From assembly GCA_963925805.1 (NCBI GenBank), contig CAWUSE010000001.1, forward strand, positions 1-64,000: 64,000 nt of DNA. Reading direction: 5' to 3'. The first letter of the stretch is position 1; the number at the start of each line of letters is the position of its first letter. Source of the stretch: UBA10347 sp905182135 (lineage in GTDB: Bacteria; Actinomycetota; Acidimicrobiia; Acidimicrobiales; UBA10347). This document shows, one piece after another, positions 7,939 through 17,208 of the stretch. Made by a program: the position numbers and the translations under genes. Below the pieces are notes generated by a model, which was given only the letters and a program-made list of their open reading frames with translations, ran no database searches and was not told the origin of the DNA.

Positions 7939-8843
7939 AACGAGAGCTCACGAACGTCGAAGTACTCACGAAGTCGGTCGCCAGCAAAGTTCAACGCCAT
8001 CACTGTTAAGAAAAGCGCAGCGATCGGCACAAAAGCTATCCAGGGAGCTTCCTCGAGTTGGCGCGAATTCGCACCAGTCAAGATCAATTTTCCCCAGGTG
8101 CTTCCCTTTTCAACCGACAAGCCCAGGAATGCCAGGCCACCTTCAGCCACGATGGCGACCGCAGTGCCAAGCAACGCAAGCGCCGACATTGGAATCAGCA
8201 CATTGGGCAACAACTCGCGCAGCATGATGTGCGACGGTTTGGCGCCCATAGTGCGGGCCGCCAACACGAACTCGCGCTCGGCGAACACAAGGCTTGCGGC
8301 GCGGGCCAAACGCCCGACAGGCGCGACCGCCAAAATGCCGAGCGTGAGAGCAATCGTCCACAGGCTGCGCTCCATGAGTGACGTGATCAAGATAGCCAAG
8401 ATCAACGCGGGGAACGACAGCAACACCAACATGATGAACGATGAGATCTTGTCGAAGACGCCTCGCACGAAACCACTTACCAGGCCAACCGTGCCACCGA
8501 TGAGGAACCCAAACGACACAGCGACAAACCCAACAACCAACGACACGCGTGCCCCATAGATCGTCCGACTGAGCATGTCGCGAGCGTCCTGATCGCTGCC
8601 AAGCCAGTGATCGGCCGACGGCCCATACGGCGGGCGACCCTTGCCCTGGATATCGATGAAGTTCTGGTTCGGGTCCTTAAGCGGCAGCCATGGCGCAAAC
8701 AGAGCCAGAAGCACAATCAGTGCAATCCAGCCAACAGCAAGCCAGAAGCCCAGACCCAGCGTCTTTTGGGCCAGACCGGCCTCCTGTGCAGCTTCGGGCT
8801 CAGCGGCCTCGATCACACCGTCAGTTGAAACAACTTGACTCAT
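7935..8843 (-). CDS. dppC: ABC importer permease (DppC family)
   Basis: The 302-residue permease has an acidic cytoplasmic N-terminus, a first helix around residues 31-50 (FWLAVGWIALIVLLALFAPW), the periplasmic segment HWLGSDQDARDMLSR typical of DppC/OppC, and five more helices with the binding-protein-dependent transport loop (EFVLAARTMGAKPSHIMLREL). It pairs with DppB to form the channel. It has 4-bp overlaps at both ends with dppB and dppD. Confidence 0.92.
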   Translation of the reverse strand: MSQVVSTDGVIEAAEPEAAQEAGLAQKTLGLGFWLAVGWIALIVLLALFAPWLPLKDPNQNFIDIQGKGRPPYGPSADHWLGSDQDARDMLSRTIYGARVSLVVGFVAVSFGFLIGGTVGLVSGFVRGVFDKISSFIMLVLLSFPALILAILITSLMERSLWTIALTLGILAVAPVGRLARAASLVFAEREFVLAARTMGAKPSHIMLRELLPNVLIPMSALALLGTAVAIVAEGGLAFLGLSVEKGSTWGKLILTGANSRQLEEAPWIAFVPIAALFLTVMALNFAGDRLREYFDVRELSL

Positions 8844-9997
8844 GAGCGCACCCGAGGGTCAAGGACCGAATACAACAGATCAACTAGGAAGTTGAGGATT
8901 ACAAAACCAGCGGCCACGATCATCACGATGGCCAGGACAACTGGGAAGTCTTCTCGCAAAATAGCCTCGACAATCGCAGTGCCGATGCCAGGAATCCCAA
9001 AGAATGTTTCGACGACCAATGCACCGCCCACCAGCGCGCCTGCGTTGATACCAAAAACCGTGACCACCGAGAACATCGACGGGCGCAGCGCATGACGAAA
9101 GAGAACTCGGCGTTTGCTCACGCCTTTAGCGCGAGCCGTCATAATGAAATCTTCTTGCAACGTGGTGATCAGATCGGTGCGAAGTAGCCGCTGATAGACC
9201 GCTGCGCCAGGCAGCGCCAACGTAAGCGCAGGCAGAAACAGCTGCCACATGCGGGTGAAGAACTGGTCAGAGGCGTCATAGCGCAGCGGGAACAAGCCAA
9301 GTCTGAGGGCAAACACGTAATACAACGACACCGCAAGGGCGAAGTTCGGCATTGAGATAAACCCGAACGACAAGCCAGAAGAAAAGTTCTGGCCCAGCCG
9401 TTTGACAAAGTCCACAAATCGTTTCGCAACCGAGTTCGTTCCCGCGAATTGATGCGCGCCTAACAGCACGACAAACCAGCAGGCAACCCCGACGGTGACC
9501 GTGCGGCCAAATAGCAGGGCGGCAAAGGCACCGACAACGGTCGCCTTCAGGAAGAACGAAATCAGGAAGCGTGGCGATCGAGGGCCCTTGGATTCGCCGC
9601 CCAACGAGCCGGCAGCCGACGCCACACCCCACGGAATTGCAATGACCAACGCCATGACTTGGGCCATACCCATCAGCAAGAGTGACCGGGGAAGGCGTTC
9701 CTTGATCAGACCAGTGACAGGCGGTTGACCGTCGGACCCAAATCGCACACCCATGTCGCCAGTTACAAAATCGCCTAGCCAACGCACATAACGCTCGGGC
9801 AGTGGCTTGTCGAGGTAATACTGCGCCTTGGCTGCCTCGATCTTGATGACGCTCTCAGGGTTTTCGGTATCGCCTGCGATCGGCCCAAGGATGTTGAACA
9901 ACGGGTCGCCGAGCACGTTCATTGCAACGAACGTCAGCATGCTCACTGCTAGAAGCAGCAGCAGTACCATCGCTAGTCGTTGCAATGAACGTCTCAT
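8840..9997 (-). CDS. dppB: ABC importer permease (DppB family) with extra TM insertion
   Basis: The N-terminal helix, the periplasmic YYLDKPLPERYVRWLGDFVTGDMG-like region and the C-terminal EAA loop (DFIMTARAKGVSKRRVLFRHAL, positions near residue 295) identify the DppB family. About residues 130-205 form an insertion placed after the third-helix IPWGVASA segment. It contains two hydrophobic stretches (TVVGAFAALLFG and TVGVACWFVVLLGA) and a basic linker before the usual ISMPNFALAVSL helix resumes. The total length of 385 is above the usual 310-340. The gene is second in the operon, 36 bp after the binding-protein gene. Confidence 0.88.
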   Translation of the reverse strand: MRRSLQRLAMVLLLLLAVSMLTFVAMNVLGDPLFNILGPIAGDTENPESVIKIEAAKAQYYLDKPLPERYVRWLGDFVTGDMGVRFGSDGQPPVTGLIKERLPRSLLLMGMAQVMALVIAIPWGVASAAGSLGGESKGPRSPRFLISFFLKATVVGAFAALLFGRTVTVGVACWFVVLLGAHQFAGTNSVAKRFVDFVKRLGQNFSSGLSFGFISMPNFALAVSLYYVFALRLGLFPLRYDASDQFFTRMWQLFLPALTLALPGAAVYQRLLRTDLITTLQEDFIMTARAKGVSKRRVLFRHALRPSMFSVVTVFGINAGALVGGALVVETFFGIPGIGTAIVEAILREDFPVVLAIVMIVAAGFVILNFLVDLLYSVLDPRVRS

Positions 9998-10033
9998 CGG
10001 CTGTCGTTGATCATCCTGTTAGCGGCCGGGCGG

Positions 10034-11797
10034 CTATTCCGCTAGCCATACGTTGCTCAGCCAGGTTCGGCCATTCAGAACGCAACGCATATCGTCACCA
10101 CTAGGTGTCTTGTGACCGCACATACCGCGCACATTCTCTGCGAAGGAGTGATCCCACAGCGTGTGCAACATGAAGACGTACAGGTAGTCCTGCTGGATCT
10201 TCTCGCTGAGCTCAGCCAGAAGCGGCTGACGGGCTTCAACAGTGGTCGCTAGTGCGAGTTCATTGAGGATCGCATCGCGGTCTTCGTCGCAGAATCGCGG
10301 CCAGTTCAGCGAAAGGCCGCCAATGGTGGCGCATTCGATCCAGACACGGTCATCAGCAGGGTTCGCTGCACCGAATTGACGCCAGCTCACAACGTCGAAT
10401 ACACCGAAGGCGACCTCTTGGATATGCGCATCCTGGGGTAGTTCCTGGAACTTCACGTTGAAGCCGACACTCCAGCCTTCGTCAAGCAGCTCAGCGATGC
10501 GAGTCTGCACCACGCTGGGGCCTGACCATTGGAATTCCATGTCGATCTTGCCGTCGGTGCAGTTGTCGGGGAACTCACCGCAGTATGAAGCGACAAGGTC
10601 AGCAACGAGCTCAGGCTGGTCAGCTTCTTGCTGAACATCTGCGTTGTAGTAAGGGCTCGCCGGTGTAAACATCTGGTCGGCTGGCTGCTGAATGCCTAGA
10701 CCGATCAGGTCGATGTAGTTCTGGCGAGGTGTTGCAAAGGTCAGCGCCTTACGAGCTCGAATATCATCGAACGGCGTACCCGCCGAGTTGACCATGATGA
10801 AACTCTCGTCGCCCGAATCGTCGATCAGGTTCTGGAGGCCTTCTTCGTTCCTCAGATCGTCGACCGACGCAGCGTTTGTGGTCTGCAATGCCTGGATCTC
10901 ACCTTGGAACAACAGGTCGTTGCGTGTGTCGGGATCGGTCACGGTCACGAACTCGACAGCGTCGAGGTAGACGTCGCCGTTCCACCATGTCTCGTTCCGA
11001 ACCATACGAGTCACGCTGTCTTCGCTGCGGCTCTCAAATACGAACGGACCGGTACCGACTGGTGCCTGGTTCAGCGTCGGATCTTCGAGCGCTGCCTCAA
11101 GCCATACCGGTGATGCGACCATGCCGAGCTGGCCGGTCTGGCTCGTTGGCCAGCTGGCATTCGCACCAGACAGATTGAACCGGACGGTCAGGTCATCGAC
11201 GATCTCGATTGGATTATCAAGGTTGTAGAACGGGCGCACCGCCAGACCCACGAGTGGATCTTTAAGCACCGTGCCAAAGTTCACGGCGATCGCCGCTGCG
11301 TTAAGCGGCGTGCCGTCGTGGAAGGAGACACCTGCACGTAGTTTCATTGTCCACACGGTGAAGTCATTGTTTGGCGTGAAGGATTCGGCCAAGTATGGCT
11401 GCCACTGGTCGGCATCGTCGAACACCGCAAGGGTGTCAAACACTGCCACGCCCATAAGCAAACCCGGCGCCGAAAACGCTGAACTGACAGGGTTAAGGCC
11501 ATCGACATCGGCCTCGAGCGCGTAGCGCAACGTGCCACCAAAGACTGGGTCTTCGCTTTCGTCAACCTCGACAAGTTCGACGGTGTCTTCTGTTTCAGCT
11601 GGTTGATCGGCAGGCTCGTCGTCGGCCGGCTGCTCATCAGCTGGTTCGTCGTCTGCGCCGCCGCCATCGCTGGTCTCGGCCTCTGTAGCGTCACCACCGG
11701 ACACGGTGTCTGCTGCATCGCTACCGCCGCCGCAGGCTGATGCAATCATTGCCAGTGCCAACAGCACCGATATGAGTCGAACAAGACGTGAATTCAT
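10034..11797 (-). CDS. Solute-binding lipoprotein of ABC importer (SBP family 5)
   Basis: The 587-residue extracellular binding protein starts at an ATG with AGAGGGGA upstream. An 18-residue longer frame is possible but lacks a ribosome site. The signal peptide ends in the lipobox IASAC. An acidic Asp/Glu/Pro/Ala-rich linker (about residues 25-75) tethers the family-5 domain, which begins GGTLRYALEADVDGLNP and includes the typical VWTMKLRAGVSFHDGTPL. It binds peptides or related solutes for the DppBCDF genes that follow on the same strand. The exact ligand cannot be read from the sequence. Confidence 0.92.
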   Translation of the reverse strand: MNSRLVRLISVLLALAMIASACGGGSDAADTVSGGDATEAETSDGGGADDEPADEQPADDEPADQPAETEDTVELVEVDESEDPVFGGTLRYALEADVDGLNPVSSAFSAPGLLMGVAVFDTLAVFDDADQWQPYLAESFTPNNDFTVWTMKLRAGVSFHDGTPLNAAAIAVNFGTVLKDPLVGLAVRPFYNLDNPIEIVDDLTVRFNLSGANASWPTSQTGQLGMVASPVWLEAALEDPTLNQAPVGTGPFVFESRSEDSVTRMVRNETWWNGDVYLDAVEFVTVTDPDTRNDLLFQGEIQALQTTNAASVDDLRNEEGLQNLIDDSGDESFIMVNSAGTPFDDIRARKALTFATPRQNYIDLIGLGIQQPADQMFTPASPYYNADVQQEADQPELVADLVASYCGEFPDNCTDGKIDMEFQWSGPSVVQTRIAELLDEGWSVGFNVKFQELPQDAHIQEVAFGVFDVVSWRQFGAANPADDRVWIECATIGGLSLNWPRFCDEDRDAILNELALATTVEARQPLLAELSEKIQQDYLYVFMLHTLWDHSFAENVRGMCGHKTPSGDDMRCVLNGRTWLSNVWLAE

Positions 11798-11928
11798 GAA
11801 GATCCCCTCTTCCACGCGAACCCTCGCCCGCGTGTGCGAGACACTAGCCACTCTTGACGGCGTTGGCTCGTCCAGCGAGGCAAGATTGGGTTGGGCGCTT
11901 CTTAGCGAACGACTTCGATTTTCACTTC

Positions 11929-11954
11929 TAGCTTTAACGAATAGCTTTAACGAA
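11929..11954 (-). repeat. 13-bp tandem duplication at gene end
   Basis: TAGCTTTAACGAA occurs twice without a gap. The stop codon of the acetoacetyl-CoA synthetase gene lies inside the second copy, so the other copy is the first sequence after the stop. Confidence 0.9.
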
Positions 11955-13917
11955 GTTCGACAAGACCGTCGAATAGCTGCAGTGTTTCGGGATTAGCCAA
12001 AGCAGAATGGTTATTCACCGACCGGCCATGCACAATCTCACGCACCGCTATCTCGGCAATCTTTCCGCTGCGAGTCCGCGGCAAATCGTCGACGGCCACT
12101 ACGACAGCAGGCACATGCCGTGGTGTCGCTCCGTGTCGAATGGTCAAGCGGATTTGCTCGGTGAGCTTTTCATCGAGTTCGACCCCTTCGCGCATGCGTA
12201 CAAAAAGCACAATGCGGGTGTCGGCCTCATACGTCTGCCCGATCACCAACCCCTCAAGCACCTCGGGGATCTTCTCGAGTTGTGCGTAGATTTCTGCAGT
12301 GCCGATCCGAACGCCACCGGGATTCAGGGTTGCATCACTGCGGCCGTGAATGACGATGCCCCCCTGTTTCGTCCATTCCGCGAAGTCGCCCTGGTGCCAT
12401 ACGTTTTCGAATCGTTCAAAGTAGGCAGCTAGGTAGCGGTCTCGGCCACCGTCACCAAGAAAAGTCAGAGGCATTGACGGGAAAGGCTTGGTGCACACCA
12501 GTTCGCCTTGCACTCCAGGCGCTACGGCTCGACCGAGATCGTCAAAGACGTCGATGGCCATTCCAAGAACGGGCCGTTGGATCTGCCCGGTGAAGACCGG
12601 ACCGTTCGGGTCACCAGATACCAGGCACCCGCACAGGTCGGTTCCACCAGACATAGACAGCAGATGCACGTCAGAGGCAACTTTGTCGTAGATGTAAGCG
12701 AATCCTTCGGACGACAGTGGTGACCCGGTGCTCGCAAGAGTGCGCATCGACGCCAAACTGTGACGTTCTGAGACGCTCGCATCGGACTTGAGCAGCGTTT
12801 CAATAAACTTGGCCGACGTACCAAAGAATGTGATGCCGATGTCATCGATCAGCCTGAACAGGCGCGTCACTGCCGGATGAGCTGGATTGCCGTCGTAGAC
12901 GATAATGGCGGCCTGATTGGCCATGACGGTTGCTAGCCAGTTCCACATCATCCAGCCAGTGGTCGTGAAGTAAAAGACCCTGTCCCCTGGCCGGATGTCG
13001 CAGGCCAGCTGCTGTTCTTTCATATGAGTCAGCAGCACGCCGCCAGCGCGGTGCACGATCGGCTTCGGTTTGCCGGTGGTACCCGATGAGAACAGCACGT
13101 AAAGCGGATGGTCAAACGGCAACCGAGTAAAGATCGGTTCAGCAGGTTCGACCTGATCCAGCGCGTCCTCGAGAGAAACGCCATGAATAGTTGGGTCCAG
13201 GTCTTTTTGTGGCTCGATATTTTGATGGACGTAGACCGCGCCAAGGCTTGGCAAGGCCTCCCGGACCATCGCCAAACGATCCAGACAGTCGAAGGCCCGC
13301 CCGCCATACACGTACCCATTCGCAGCGATGAGCACCTTGGGATCGACTTGGCCGAAACGGTCCAGCACGCCATCGACCCCGAAGTCAGGCGATGTCGACA
13401 CGAAGGTCGCGCCCAACCCAGCAGCAGCGAGCATCACCACATAACTAGCAGCAGTGTTCGGGAGCCACGCGGCGACAACATCACCGGCTCCCACATCGTG
13501 GCGCAGAAGCAACTGCTGCATGTGACCAACACGATTCAGCATCTCACCACGAGAGAGTCGTTCTTTGACACCACTTTCGTCGCACGCAACGAGCAACAAG
13601 TCACCCGCATCGCCTTTGGGACGAAGGATGTTCTCCGCAATATTCAGTTCTGCATTAGGGAAGAAGCGTGCGTCAGCGATGTGTGCAGCGTGTTCGATGA
13701 CCACATCGCCCTTGGTACCAATCACGCCGGTGAAATCCCAGACAGCATCCCAGAACTCTTCAGCTTGATTGATTGAGAACCAGTGCAGGCCCTCGAAGTC
13801 GGCGAAAGGGCCGTGGCCCCGCTTTTTAAGAAAGGCTTGGAACTCTGTCAGCCGAGTTGCGTTGACCCGCCGTTCAGCTGGCGTCCACAAAGGTTCAAGA
13901 TCAATTTCGTTAGTCAT
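11947..13917 (-). CDS. Acetoacetyl-CoA synthetase (acetoacetate-CoA ligase)
   Basis: The 656-residue adenylate-forming ligase activates acetoacetate to acetoacetyl-CoA using ATP. The length and the N-terminal acyl-CoA-synthetase cap (LHWFSINQAEEFWDAVWDF, then FFPNAELNIAENIL) are characteristic of the acetoacetate-specific family. The AMP-binding P-loop is VLFSSGTTGKPKPIVH (residues 274-289), followed by TTTGWMMWNW and a C-terminal hinge (GRSDATLNPGGVRIG), with Lys near the end in TRSGKIAE. This is a ketone-body or polyhydroxybutyrate-type carbon-use step. It is on the same strand as the importer, 149 bp upstream of the binding protein. Confidence 0.92.
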   Translation of the reverse strand: MTNEIDLEPLWTPAERRVNATRLTEFQAFLKKRGHGPFADFEGLHWFSINQAEEFWDAVWDFTGVIGTKGDVVIEHAAHIADARFFPNAELNIAENILRPKGDAGDLLLVACDESGVKERLSRGEMLNRVGHMQQLLLRHDVGAGDVVAAWLPNTAASYVVMLAAAGLGATFVSTSPDFGVDGVLDRFGQVDPKVLIAANGYVYGGRAFDCLDRLAMVREALPSLGAVYVHQNIEPQKDLDPTIHGVSLEDALDQVEPAEPIFTRLPFDHPLYVLFSSGTTGKPKPIVHRAGGVLLTHMKEQQLACDIRPGDRVFYFTTTGWMMWNWLATVMANQAAIIVYDGNPAHPAVTRLFRLIDDIGITFFGTSAKFIETLLKSDASVSERHSLASMRTLASTGSPLSSEGFAYIYDKVASDVHLLSMSGGTDLCGCLVSGDPNGPVFTGQIQRPVLGMAIDVFDDLGRAVAPGVQGELVCTKPFPSMPLTFLGDGGRDRYLAAYFERFENVWHQGDFAEWTKQGGIVIHGRSDATLNPGGVRIGTAEIYAQLEKIPEVLEGLVIGQTYEADTRIVLFVRMREGVELDEKLTEQIRLTIRHGATPRHVPAVVVAVDDLPRTRSGKIAEIAVREIVHGRSVNNHSALANPETLQLFDGLVELR

Positions 13918-13959
13918 TCTGCGATCTCAGTCCTTTCTGAAAGCTGTTGACCCATTGAC

Positions 13960-15657
13960 CTAAGCCATGGCGACCAGCGTTGGTTCCGGCCGTTGCACGG
14001 CTCTTGCGAATCCAAGGTTGGCTCGTTTGACGAATTGTGCTGCATCTTCACTTTCATAACACTGGGCCACGCCCGCCACGACGTCGATCTTGTCGCCGAG
14101 CGAGCCGCCTTCCACGGGGCAACGCAGTTGTAGCAGGACTCGCGTCAGCCATTGGGTTGTTTCGGCCACGTTTGATCTATCGCCGACAATTACGACGGCA
14201 TAGGCCGCACGAGAAAATCGGGCACCCGCGCCTTCGGGCAATAAGCAACCAACACGATCTGCGACTTCGCGTGTAACCATATTTGATGCCAGTCGGCCGT
14301 GCTCTTGTTCTATACGGTCGAGGTCGCGGATCATGAACATGAACATGGTGACGTGACCGGCATGGCGGGGAACTTCAAATGTCTGGGCGATGACGTGTTG
14401 CAGCCCTGCGGCTGAGAGCAACCCAGTCGATGGGTCAAAATAGTGAGCCTGAGCTAACGGCGCCAGAGCGTATCGTTCACTTTGTGGTGCGTTGCGAACT
14501 GCGGCCGCTGCCTGAGCTGACGCCACCAAACCTGGGTCAGACAATGGAACCTGTGGAGCCTGTGGAGCCTGGTGAACCTGTGGAGCCTGTGGGACCACTA
14601 GATCAGGCGAGCTCGGTACAACCACCGACCTAAGCTCATCGAAAAATTGATCGGGCTGCAACACAGGCTCAACTCGCAGCACAGGCTCAACTCGCAACAC
14701 AGGCTCAACTGGGTCGACATCATTGCCTCGTAACCCGAGCAACTTTAGTGCCTGGTTATCGAGCGGTTCGTTAACCATGACCAAGGCAAACATCGCCAGC
14801 GACGTCATGCCAAGCAGCACCCATCCTGAGGCCCAGGCCGTGCCATCATTCCATGCCCATACGGCGCTTGCAGCAGCAACAAGCCCGACTGCCAACGCAA
14901 CAACTACAGCCACGTTGGAGTGGCGATCTCGTTCGATTCGCTCACCCAACGCTCCGTCGACAACAACGGCAACAACGGCAGTTGCGGCAAAAAGCGAAGC
15001 CCACCAGCCCGCATCAATCTCTCGACCAGAGACCGTCAAGGTCAGCAGCCCAGCGGTGACACACGCTATCGACAACACCCCGACCAGACCGAACGACAGG
15101 CTACGGACGTGACCTGCAGCAATGGCTGACGCTGCGAGGATGCCCGACAGCACGAACCATGTGGGTGTCTCGATTAGCTGCCCGGAGGCTACGAGCCCCG
15201 CGCCATTATCGACTAGAAACCCGACCGAGCCACCCGCAATCGCGCCTGTGACTGCAGACCCAATAACAACCGCCGCATCGAATCTGACGGTCGATCGCGC
15301 GAGACGCTCAGCGGGCCGAGCCAACAGTAGAACGGCCGCAAAGATACTTAGGCCAAACAGCAGCGACCCGACCAGGTCATAACGCTCGAACTGCAATCCG
15401 CTCTCTGGCCGCAACTCGAACCAAACCGTCGGAACGGTCTTAAGTGCTGGAGCGACACTCAAGAAGGCCCACGGGCCAAAACTTTGGAGCCGCCGTTCCA
15501 TCGCTGTGTCGAAGCACACGAGCCCCGAGATCACGGCGGCTGCCATCAAAAAGACGACTTCGACATCGCCATCGACCAGTACTGCTCCGATCGCAGCAAA
15601 CGCTGCTATCGCCACCGCTACAAGACGGGTGATTCGTGCTGTGGCTAGTTCGCTCAC
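13960..15657 (-). CDS. Polytopic membrane protein with degenerate GGDEF domain
   Basis: This 565-residue protein begins at a GTG. It has about eight N-terminal membrane helices (residues 1-300), a Pro/Gln/Val-rich linker with tandem VEPVLR and QAPQ units, and a C-terminal domain resembling diguanylate cyclases: the entry motif DPSTGLLSAAGL, central MIRDLDRIEQEHG, and ARFSRAAYAVVIVGD where active enzymes have RxGGDEF. The signature is lost, so catalysis is unlikely. A sensor or c-di-GMP-independent role is more likely. It is divergent from the cyclic-nucleotide-binding protein gene. Confidence 0.7.
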   Translation of the reverse strand: MSELATARITRLVAVAIAAFAAIGAVLVDGDVEVVFLMAAAVISGLVCFDTAMERRLQSFGPWAFLSVAPALKTVPTVWFELRPESGLQFERYDLVGSLLFGLSIFAAVLLLARPAERLARSTVRFDAAVVIGSAVTGAIAGGSVGFLVDNGAGLVASGQLIETPTWFVLSGILAASAIAAGHVRSLSFGLVGVLSIACVTAGLLTLTVSGREIDAGWWASLFAATAVVAVVVDGALGERIERDRHSNVAVVVALAVGLVAAASAVWAWNDGTAWASGWVLLGMTSLAMFALVMVNEPLDNQALKLLGLRGNDVDPVEPVLRVEPVLRVEPVLQPDQFFDELRSVVVPSSPDLVVPQAPQVHQAPQAPQVPLSDPGLVASAQAAAAVRNAPQSERYALAPLAQAHYFDPSTGLLSAAGLQHVIAQTFEVPRHAGHVTMFMFMIRDLDRIEQEHGRLASNMVTREVADRVGCLLPEGAGARFSRAAYAVVIVGDRSNVAETTQWLTRVLLQLRCPVEGGSLGDKIDVVAGVAQCYESEDAAQFVKRANLGFARAVQRPEPTLVAMA

Positions 15658-15916
15658 GACAGGAGTAACGCAATGAACGGTCGAAGAAGCACAACCAGAT
15701 CGACCTCGCTACGACGCGCCAAAACCGACTGCGTTGTTGCGTCCGCTGCTCTGTATTCGCTCGGCGCCATCGGTACATCCTGAATCGACATGAACCCACC
15801 AAAGGTACGCCAGGAAACAATCAAGCGGGTGCCATCGCTCTGGCATAGACGGACCGACGCAGCACAAACTTTGCTCGACCACTATGATTTCGACGCGATC
15901 GCCACGAGGAGTATCT

Positions 15917-16339
15917 GTGACTAAGACAAACAGCGGTGTCCGCCTCGCCGGAATTGGAATCTTCTCCGAACTCTCAAAGCGAGAGCTCAAATCAGTGGGA
16001 CGGCTCATGACCGAACTTGACGTCAAGGAAGGAGCCACGCTGACCAAGCAGGGTGAACCCGGCCGCGAATTCATGATTATCAGTGCAGGAACCGCCAAGG
16101 TGGAAATCGACGGTCAAACCGTCGCTCACCTTGCGTCTGGCGACTTTTTGGGCGAGCTAGCGGTCATCAGCGGCACCCCGCGAACTGCAACGGTCACCGC
16201 TACTTCGGCCATGGTCATCGAAGTCTTGAACCGTCGAGAATTCATGTCGTTACTCGACGAAAGTGCAAGTCTTGGTCGCAAGGTTCTGGTTGGTGCCGTG
16301 AAACGGTTGCAGATCAACGAACGCACCAAAACCAACTAG
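15917..16339 (+). CDS. Cyclic nucleotide-binding (CAP-ED) domain protein
   Basis: The 140-residue single-domain protein has a GTG start with GAGGAG upstream; the ATG at 15884 lacks a site. The cNMP-binding core is clear: EGATLTKQGEPGREFMIISAG, then GDFLGELAVISGTPRTATVTA, which carries the phosphate-binding GE and R-T pair. There is no DNA-binding or kinase domain, so it probably acts as a small cAMP-responsive partner or a stand-alone effector. It is divergent from the degenerate GGDEF gene. Confidence 0.85.
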   Translation: MTKTNSGVRLAGIGIFSELSKRELKSVGRLMTELDVKEGATLTKQGEPGREFMIISAGTAKVEIDGQTVAHLASGDFLGELAVISGTPRTATVTATSAMVIEVLNRREFMSLLDESASLGRKVLVGAVKRLQINERTKTN

Positions 16340-16355
16340 CCCTCAGCCGGGCTAG
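16336..16355 (+). terminator. Hairpin at end of cNMP-binding gene
   Basis: CTAGCCC and GGGCTAG form a perfect 7-bp stem around a 6-nt loop. The TAG stop lies in the left arm. No T-run follows, so it may be a factor-dependent terminator or an mRNA-end structure. Confidence 0.45.
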
Positions 16356-16613
16356 TGAATCAGCCCGCTAGTTGTTGACCCCGCATCGCATTGGGTCCGT
16401 GTCCATTGCTGGTCGTCGTGGACAACATCGCTAGGTGCACCACGTTGGTCACGGCCCACTTGATGTTGTCGGCAACCCCCAAGACGTTGACGGAATACGC
16501 CAGCGCGTCCAGAACGACACCGCGTGGGAAGACGTCAGGGCTCTGACAGTTCGCTTCGAAACCGACGATGGTCATAGCCGCTTCCACTTAATCGAAATAA
16601 TCGAATAGGTGCT

Positions 16614-17048
16614 GTGGGACGAGAAGCAGGGGGCGTAGACAGCGATCGTGCAGATCAATTCAACCAATGCCGATCAACCAATGCGGAGGGCGGCCCTGCC
16701 CAAGTATTCGCGATTGGGCTTCCGGTGGGGTTCGTCGCCGATCCTGGCACTGGCGTGATTAGCGGCGTCCCCATCGAGGGCGGCATCTTCAACGTTTCAT
16801 TAGTGGCCGTTGGCCCATCCCCGTCCCACATGGCCAGACTTGACGTCATCTGGATTGCCAACCCGTCTTGCTCTCTGCGCGGTTTAAGCGATGTGGCCGA
16901 CCAGTCGAGCCCCCGAGGTGAACTCTCGCGTAGCCGCCTTGGTACGAATGCACTTGGGCTGCGGTTTGAAGCCAACGGCCTGCCGCCAGGTCTTTCTGTC
17001 GTTGAGACCGAGTTCACCTGGACGATCCGTGCAACTACCGATACCTAA
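16614..17048 (+). pseudogene. Fragment of a secreted putative-Ig (He_PIG) repeat protein
   Basis: The frame contains VFAIGLPVGFVADPGTG and VISGVPIEGGIFNVSLVAV, the hallmark of the He_PIG/cadherin-like domain (GLPxGLxxDxxTGxIsGxP), and a second partial unit with LRFEANGLPPGLSV. There is no signal peptide, the first 20 residues look non-coding and the second unit stops early. It is therefore best read as a remnant of a larger exported adhesin-like protein. A short functional protein is possible but less likely. Confidence 0.45.
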
Positions 17049-17208
17049 GTGTCGTGGTAATCGCTCGTCGCAACGCCGGGTTGGCACGCACCTGTCACAC
17101 CCAGTTGTCATACTCGACTTATGTCGCCGTGAGGTCCGTCCCACTCGGCTGATCGGCTTGCGACGCCGAGGCATAAACCGTCGCCGTTCTGCAAACAGCG
17201 AGGTCTCC

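Noticed and set aside
16360..16575. 72-codon minus frame between the cNMP-binding gene and the He_PIG fragment
   Set aside because: Plausible codons but no ribosome site, no family and no neighbour link; treated as chance.
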